Assembly (NCBI GenBank): GCA_947259925.1
Contig: CAMYOG010000026.1
Coordinates: forward strand, 18,931 to 82,930
Length of the DNA stretch: 64,000 nucleotides
DNA from: Thermoanaerobaculia bacterium
GTDB lineage: Bacteria; Acidobacteriota; Thermoanaerobaculia; Multivoradales; JAHEKO01
Direction of reading: 5' to 3'
Shown here: positions 59,386-64,000 of the stretch, in pieces
Layout: every line of letters starts with the position of its first letter
How positions within the stretch are numbered: position 1 is the first letter of the stretch
The notes under the pieces: generated by a model
Seen by the model: only the letters and a program-made list of their open reading frames with translations
What the model was told of the DNA's origin: nothing
Databases searched by the model: none
Program-made: the position numbers and the translations under genes

Positions 59386-60446
59386 GCTGGCTGATCTACG
59401 GCGCCAACGGCTATACCGGGGAGCTGTGCGCACGTGAGGCCGCCCGGCGCGGCCTCACGCCCGTGCTCGCCGGTCGCAGCGCCGACGCCGTACGGGCGCT
59501 CGCCGAAGAGCTCGGTCTCTCCCATCGGTCGTTCGGGCTCGACGACGAGACCGGCCTGCGGCAGGAACTGGCCGACGTCGACGCCGTCCTCCATTGCGCG
59601 GGACCATTCGTCCGCACCAGCCGGCCGATGGTCGAGGCCTGCCTCGCCACCTCGACGCACTATCTCGACATCACCGGCGAGATCGCGGTCTTCGAGGCAT
59701 GCGCCCGGCTCGATCCGAAAGCGGAAGCCGCTGGGGTGGCACTGCTCCCCGGAGTCGGTTTCGACGTCGTCCCCAGCGATTGCCTCGCCGCCCGCCTGGC
59801 CGAGAGCTTGCCCGGCGCGACCCACCTCGAGCTGGCCTTCCACTCCGAGGGCGGCTCGATGAGCCGTGGCACCCTCAAGACGATGATCGAGGCGCTTCCC
59901 TACGCCGGCGCGATCCGCGAGAACGGCAAGATCCGACCGGTACCGGCAGCGTTCGACTCCAAGAAGATCGAGTTTTCGTGTGGTCCGAGATGGGCGATGA
60001 CCATCGCCTGGGGTGACGTCTCGACCGCCTACCGCTCGACCGGGATCCCGAACATCCGGGTCTACAACGGAGCGCCGCCCGCAGCCATTCAGCGGATGAA
60101 GCGCATGCGGCCCCTGCTCCCGGTTGCCGGTCTGAAGCCGGTCAAGCGCTTGCTGCAGTGGTGGATCGGGCGAACGGTCACCGGCCCCGACGCCACGGCT
60201 CGTAGCCGTGCACGGGCTTTTCTGTGGGGCGAGGCGCGGGCGGAAGATGGCACCACCGCGACCGCCACGCTCGAGACTCCCGAGGGGTACGCCTTCACCG
60301 CGGTCGCGGCGATCGAGTCGGTCACCCGCGTGCTGTCCGGCGAGACCCGGGCGGGCTGTCTGACGCCGTCGCTGGCTTTCGGAGCGGGCTTCGCGGAGTC
60401 GATCGAGGGGGTCGGCGAGCTGGCCGTGACCGTCGACCGCCGGTAG
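59382..60446 (+). CDS. Saccharopine dehydrogenase-like / trans-acting enoyl-reductase family NAD(P)-binding protein
   Basis: The 354-residue protein starts VSWLIYGANGYTGELCAREAARRG (first 20 residues show a Rossmann GxxGxxG). It continues with LAGRSADAVRALAEELGL, LHCAGPFVRTSRPMVEACL, HYLDITGEIAVFE and LLPGVGFDVVPSDCLAARLA, all hallmarks of this family, which includes saccharopine dehydrogenase-like oxidoreductases and mycobacterial enoyl reductase. GTG 59382 overlaps the selD TGA (GTGA), so it is coupled to selD. The substrate is unknown; a direct link to selenium is not implied by sequence. Confidence 0.88.
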   Translation: MSWLIYGANGYTGELCAREAARRGLTPVLAGRSADAVRALAEELGLSHRSFGLDDETGLRQELADVDAVLHCAGPFVRTSRPMVEACLATSTHYLDITGEIAVFEACARLDPKAEAAGVALLPGVGFDVVPSDCLAARLAESLPGATHLELAFHSEGGSMSRGTLKTMIEALPYAGAIRENGKIRPVPAAFDSKKIEFSCGPRWAMTIAWGDVSTAYRSTGIPNIRVYNGAPPAAIQRMKRMRPLLPVAGLKPVKRLLQWWIGRTVTGPDATARSRARAFLWGEARAEDGTTATATLETPEGYAFTAVAAIESVTRVLSGETRAGCLTPSLAFGAGFAESIEGVGELAVTVDRR

Positions 60447-60463
60447 GTCGGAGCGTCATCGAG

Positions 60464-61615
60464 ATGTCGAAGCCGCTCGAGCTGGTCGCCACCTGCGCCC
60501 TCGGCCTGGAGGGATTGCTCGAAGAGGAGCTCGCCCGGCTGGGAGTCGCAGATCGGGCTCGCCACAAGGGAGCGATCGGCTTCCACGGCGACTGGCGGGA
60601 CGTCTGGCGCGCGAACTGGCGGCTGCGGACCGCCAATCGGGTTCTCGTGACTCTCGACAGCTGGCCGGCGGAGGACGGCGATGCGCTCGCCGCCGGTGCC
60701 GGCCGCCTGGTAGCGCGGCGCGAGCGCTCCTGGGGCGGCCTGGACTGCACGACGCTCTTTCAGCCACACCGGACGCTCGCCGTCCGGGCGACGTCGAGCG
60801 CCTCGGTGCTGCGCGACGTGCGCTGGATCAACCTGCGGGTCAAGGACGGACTGGTCGATGCCCAGCGCCAGGCCTACGGCCGCCGTTCGTCGGTCGACAA
60901 GTCGTCACCCGACCTGCCGCTCCGAATCTGGCTGCACAAGGACCGGGCCACGCTCCTCCTCGACACCTCGGGAGAGCCGCTCGATCGCCGCGGCTACCGT
61001 GTCCAGAGCACCGAGGCCCCGGTGCGCGAGACCATCGCGGCGGCTTGCGTCCTGGCCAGTCGCTGGGATGGCAGCGGCCCGGTCGTCGACCCGATGTGCG
61101 GCTCCGGGAGCCTGCTCGCCGAAGCCGGAAGCCTCGTCCTCGGTCGCGCACCCGGTTGGCTCCGCACCGGCTGGAGCTTCCAGCGTCTCCCGAACTACGA
61201 CCAGGAGCGATTTCAAGCGATCCGGCGCGAGCCGATTCCGGCCGGTGCGGACGGTCTGGAGCTACACGGGGTCGATCGATCACCCGAGGCGATCGAAGCC
61301 GCGCGCGCGAATCTCGCCCAGGCGCAGCTCGGCGAGCACGCCCGGCTCGTCTGCGGCGACGCGTTCGAGTTCCAGCCGCCGGCGACCGCCGGCCTCTTGC
61401 TGGTCAATCCCCCCTACGGCACCCGACTCGAGGGCGGGCGTGACCAGTGGCGCCGGCTCGGCGATCTGATGAAGCAGCGCTATCCCGGGTGGCGTGCGGT
61501 AGTGCTCGCGGGCGACACCGATCGCGGCAAGCACATCGGCCTTCGCCCCTCGCAGCGAATGCCGGTCCGCAACGGCCCACTCGACGCACGCATCCTGGTG
61601 TTCGATCTCTACTGA
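60464..61615 (+). CDS. THUMP-domain RNA methyltransferase, RlmL/Trm14-like
   Basis: The 383-residue protein has an N-terminal ferredoxin-like/THUMP part (LELVATCALGLEGLLEEELARLG; KDGLVDAQRQAYGRRSSVDK; LLLDTSGEPLDRRGYR) and a Rossmann methyltransferase from ~190: VDPMCGSGSLLAEAGSLVLG (SAM motif), LHGVDRSPEAIEAARANL and the N2-guanine methyltransferase motif LVNPPYGTRLEGG. It corresponds to the N-terminal half of E. coli RlmL, which makes m2G2445 in 23S rRNA, or to tRNA m2G6 enzymes. ATG 60464 follows GGAGCG. Confidence 0.9.
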   Translation: MSKPLELVATCALGLEGLLEEELARLGVADRARHKGAIGFHGDWRDVWRANWRLRTANRVLVTLDSWPAEDGDALAAGAGRLVARRERSWGGLDCTTLFQPHRTLAVRATSSASVLRDVRWINLRVKDGLVDAQRQAYGRRSSVDKSSPDLPLRIWLHKDRATLLLDTSGEPLDRRGYRVQSTEAPVRETIAAACVLASRWDGSGPVVDPMCGSGSLLAEAGSLVLGRAPGWLRTGWSFQRLPNYDQERFQAIRREPIPAGADGLELHGVDRSPEAIEAARANLAQAQLGEHARLVCGDAFEFQPPATAGLLLVNPPYGTRLEGGRDQWRRLGDLMKQRYPGWRAVVLAGDTDRGKHIGLRPSQRMPVRNGPLDARILVFDLY

Positions 61616-61710
61616 GTTGAACGGGTCGCTATACTGCGGCCGAACTTCACCGATCAGCGGCCTGCCGCGTCTCGCTCGCCAGGCCAACGCCCGTACACGA
61701 GAGGGTCGAG

Positions 61711-62211
61711 ATGGAAGACCACGCCTTCGAGGACTTCAAGCTGAAGCTGGACTACCTGCAGGCGCAGTACCAGCGCCTCCTCGGTCGCTTCAACTTCTTC
61801 TTGACCGTGGAGATGGCGTTGTTCGGCGTCGTCGGTTGGCTGCTCTTCGAGAAGCTGAACGTCTCGGGCGCGCGCCTAGCGGCACTCCTGGGTCTGCCGG
61901 TGTCGATCCTGTGGTACGTCGTTGCCGCCGAGGACCGTGAGCTGGTCAGGCAGTACCGGGGCCGGGTCGAGAGGTCCGCGGAGAGAGTCGGCCAGGGTTT
62001 CGCCGTTGATCACGCCGCAAGGGAGCCGCAGTCGCGGTGGACGAGCATCGTCTCGTGGTATTCGGGTCGACTGAGCGTGACCCGCATCCCGGTCTACGCG
62101 GCGATTCTTGCGCTAGTGGCCTGGCTGTTCTTGCTGGCCGCCAGGACGAGCTGGCTCGAAGCCTTCCTGCCCCAGGTTCCGCCCGTCGTGAACCCGAATC
62201 CCGGCCCCTGA
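61711..62211 (+). CDS. Small membrane protein, unknown, helix-membrane-helix layout
   Basis: The 166-residue protein starts with a polar helix (FEDFKLKLDYLQAQYQRLLG), then two hydrophobic segments (RFNFFLTVEMALFGVVGWLLF; LAALLGLPVSILWYVVAA), a charged loop, and a third helix near 133-150 (VYAAILALVAWLFLLAA). The layout loosely resembles RipA/SLATT-type membrane proteins, but no motif proves it. A 95-bp gap separates it from the methyltransferase gene; GAGAGGGTCGAG precedes the ATG. It converges with cstA. Confidence 0.7.
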   Translation: MEDHAFEDFKLKLDYLQAQYQRLLGRFNFFLTVEMALFGVVGWLLFEKLNVSGARLAALLGLPVSILWYVVAAEDRELVRQYRGRVERSAERVGQGFAVDHAAREPQSRWTSIVSWYSGRLSVTRIPVYAAILALVAWLFLLAARTSWLEAFLPQVPPVVNPNPGP

Positions 62212-62219
62212 TCTCTCGG

Positions 62220-63992
62220 CTACTCGGGCTCGAAGGTCACCCGCAGGTCGTCGATCACCGCCTGATCGCGCCCGCGACGAAAGACCAGCGCCGCTTCGAC
62301 CACCAGCCAGATCGCCATTACCAGCAGGATCGAGCCGACGACCAGAAGCGCGCCGGTGCCCTCGTCGAGCCGCCGCCAGAAGTCGGCCAGGTTCGAGACC
62401 ATCGCGGTGATCGTCGACACCAGCATGAAGAGCATCGGCAGACCGGTGAACCAGATGCTCCGGCCGCGCTGCCGCAAGTAGAGGGTGACGGTCAGCAGCG
62501 CCAGGCCCGCGAGGAGCTGATTGATGGTGCCGAAGAGGGTCCAGAGGGCGAGGCCGGCCGGCCGGCCACCGACCTTGTAGAACGCGAAAAAGGCGATGAC
62601 GCCCACCGCCAGCGCAGAGGCGAGGTAGCGGTTGTCGAGGACCTTGAGTCCTAGCGTCTCGCCGATCTCAGAGATGTTGAAGCGCAGGAGACGGGTCGCC
62701 GAATCGAGGGTGGTGAGCGCGAACGAGACCACCACCACCGCTACGAAGGCCGTCGCCAGCTTCTGGTCGGCGATGCCGAGCCGCTCGATGAAATGACCGG
62801 CCCCGGTGATGAAGACTCCGAGCTGGCGGCCCAGCCCCTGCATCGAGCCCCAGTCGGCGTAGGTCGACCTCCAGACGTCGGCGGCGGGAATGCCCTGGGC
62901 ACCGAGCACGCCCGCGGTGCATGCGAGCACGGCCAGAAGACCGAGCAGCGACTCGCCGAGCATGCCGCCGTAGCCGATGAAACGGGCGTCGCGCTCGTTG
63001 GCGATCTGCTTCGCGGTGGTGCCCGAAGAGACCAGCGAATGGAACCCGCTCGCCGCTCCGCAGGCGATGATGATGAAGACGAACGGGTAGAAGGCCGGCG
63101 CGCCCTCGGGCTCCGGCCGGAACGCCGGCGCCACGAACTCGGGTCGCGACAGGAAGATGCCGGCGTAGGCCAGAAGCAGACCCAGATAGAGCAACAGCGA
63201 GTTGAGGAAGTCGCGCGCCTGGAGCAGGCTCCAGACCGGCAGCACCGAGGCAACGAACGAGTAGGCGAGCAGGATCGAGATCCAGCCGGACATCTCCGGC
63301 CAGGCCGCGCGCTCGAGCCCGAGCAGTGGCCACTCGACGCCAGCCCAGACCGCGAGCAGCATCAGGGCGAAGCCGACCGCGGTGGTCGGAATGAGGGGGA
63401 ACTTCCTTCGATAGAGCAGATACCCCATCACCAGCGCCATCGCGATCAGCGCGCCCGACGGCAGCACCGCGGTCGGGAACGAGGCGGTATCTGCGAGCGG
63501 CTGCTGCGGATCCCATTCGGGCGAGATGCTAAACAGGACGGCGATGACGTAGACGAAGACGCCCATCGCCAGTGCCACACCGAAGAAGATCACCAGATGG
63601 AAGAGGGTCTTGGCGCGGTGGCCGATGATTCCCTCGGCGACCTTGCCGATCGACATACCGCGGGCGCGCATCGACACCACCAGGGCGCTGAAGTCGTGAA
63701 CGCAGCCGACCAGGAGCGCTCCGAGGACCACCCAGAGCATCGCCGGCACCCAGCCCCAGATGACCGCGACCGCCGGGCCGAGCATCGGCGACAGCCCGGT
63801 GATCGACGCCCAGTGATGGCCGAACAGGACGAAGCGGTTGGTCGGCACGTAGTCGATGCCGTCCTCGAGCTCGTGCGCCGGGGTGCGGGCGCCCGGGTCG
63901 AGAGAAAAGACCTTCTCCGACAGGTACTTCGAGTAGAACCGAAAGCCGACGAAGTAGGCGAGCAGGCAGACGGCGGTGACGAGAGCTGCCAT
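62220..63992 (-). CDS. cstA: CstA-family carbon starvation / pyruvate or peptide transporter
   Basis: The 590-residue protein has about 15-16 transmembrane helices. CstA landmarks are FYSKYLSEKVF, RTPAHELEDGIDYVPTNR, FGHHWASITGLSPMLGPAVAVIWGW-type region (GHHWASITGLSPMLGPA), HDFSALVVSMRARGMSIG, GFHSLVSSGTTAKQI, YGGMLGESLLGLLAVL and TTLDSATRLLRF. Members in E. coli import peptides or pyruvate; the one here is shorter than the ~700-residue enterobacterial forms and the substrate is not decided. The ATG at 63992 is 8 bp from the window end, so the ribosome site is only partly visible. Confidence 0.92.
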   Translation of the reverse strand: MAALVTAVCLLAYFVGFRFYSKYLSEKVFSLDPGARTPAHELEDGIDYVPTNRFVLFGHHWASITGLSPMLGPAVAVIWGWVPAMLWVVLGALLVGCVHDFSALVVSMRARGMSIGKVAEGIIGHRAKTLFHLVIFFGVALAMGVFVYVIAVLFSISPEWDPQQPLADTASFPTAVLPSGALIAMALVMGYLLYRRKFPLIPTTAVGFALMLLAVWAGVEWPLLGLERAAWPEMSGWISILLAYSFVASVLPVWSLLQARDFLNSLLLYLGLLLAYAGIFLSRPEFVAPAFRPEPEGAPAFYPFVFIIIACGAASGFHSLVSSGTTAKQIANERDARFIGYGGMLGESLLGLLAVLACTAGVLGAQGIPAADVWRSTYADWGSMQGLGRQLGVFITGAGHFIERLGIADQKLATAFVAVVVVSFALTTLDSATRLLRFNISEIGETLGLKVLDNRYLASALAVGVIAFFAFYKVGGRPAGLALWTLFGTINQLLAGLALLTVTLYLRQRGRSIWFTGLPMLFMLVSTITAMVSNLADFWRRLDEGTGALLVVGSILLVMAIWLVVEAALVFRRGRDQAVIDDLRVTFEPE

Positions 63993-64000
63993 CGAGACCT

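Noticed and set aside
58434..60446. A single 670-residue SelD-reductase fusion protein
   Set aside because: Residues between the two parts are low-complexity Arg/Pro/Gly sequence with no family match, while the missing SelD C-terminus is found intact in the +1 frame over the same bases. It is a frameshift with chance read-through.
1..64000. CRISPR array, prophage, insertion sequence or integron
   Set aside because: No regularly spaced direct repeats, no transposase, integrase or phage structural genes were seen. The only mobile-like units are the two palindromic repeats.

Overview
The window is about 64 kb of uniformly high-GC bacterial DNA, densely coded on both strands. LpxC, periplasmic adaptor proteins, lipoproteins and pseudopilins point to a Gram-negative cell. 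Large Ser/Thr kinases carrying PD40 or TPR output modules, fused 2-oxoacid dehydrogenase E1, FtsX-type exporters and a GWxTD/VWA protein are typical of Acidobacteriota-like soil, marine or sediment lineages (Thermoanaerobaculia would fit). That placement is inference: there is no rRNA or classical marker here.

Layout. 0-8 kb: the end of a receptor kinase, tRNA-Sec with divergent selA, ndh, an aldehyde dehydrogenase and asnA. 8-11.4 kb: a 181-bp palindromic repeat, a small membrane protein and a TPR kinase. 11.6-26.7 kb: a phosphate and polyphosphate island made of pstS, a phoU fusion, pstC, pstA, two non-identical pstB genes, a helix-hairpin-helix protein with a poly-lysine tail, two PPK2 genes, an ATP-cone/2-phosphoglycerate kinase/phosphoglycerate mutase fusion, sixA, ppk1, a ParA-type ATPase and a CYTH-CHAD protein. 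26.7-29 kb: three pseudopilin-type genes upstream of the CHAD/ParA pair. 29-38.8 kb: a candidate structured RNA, sufT, fused E1, a secreted subtilase, an EAL protein, a receiver-LpxC fusion and a MoaD-like/BNR fusion. 38.8-45 kb: a GH20 hexosaminidase and a four-gene ABC exporter. 45-52 kb: addB-addA. 52-64 kb: a D-threonine aldolase-like enzyme, a VWA protein, a sulfatase-fold enzyme, a flippase-like protein, selD, a saccharopine dehydrogenase-like reductase, an rRNA methyltransferase-like gene, a small membrane protein and cstA.

Two systems stand out. First, the phosphate island couples uptake, signalling, polyP synthesis and use, and polyP-binding proteins. Its PstB1/PstB2 pair has complementary degeneration that leaves one consensus ATPase site. 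Its PhoU is fused to a low-molecular-weight phosphatase fold that has lost its catalytic residues. A DNA-binding fold with a polycationic tail and a ParA ATPase next to a CHAD protein could tether or position polyP granules. Second, the window encodes three selenocysteine components (tRNA-Sec, selA, selD). selD itself contains an in-frame UGA at its active site followed by a textbook-spaced bacterial SECIS hairpin, and it also carries a frameshift. No selB lies in the window.

A palindromic repeat family with two copies supplies the TAG stop codons of three flanking genes.
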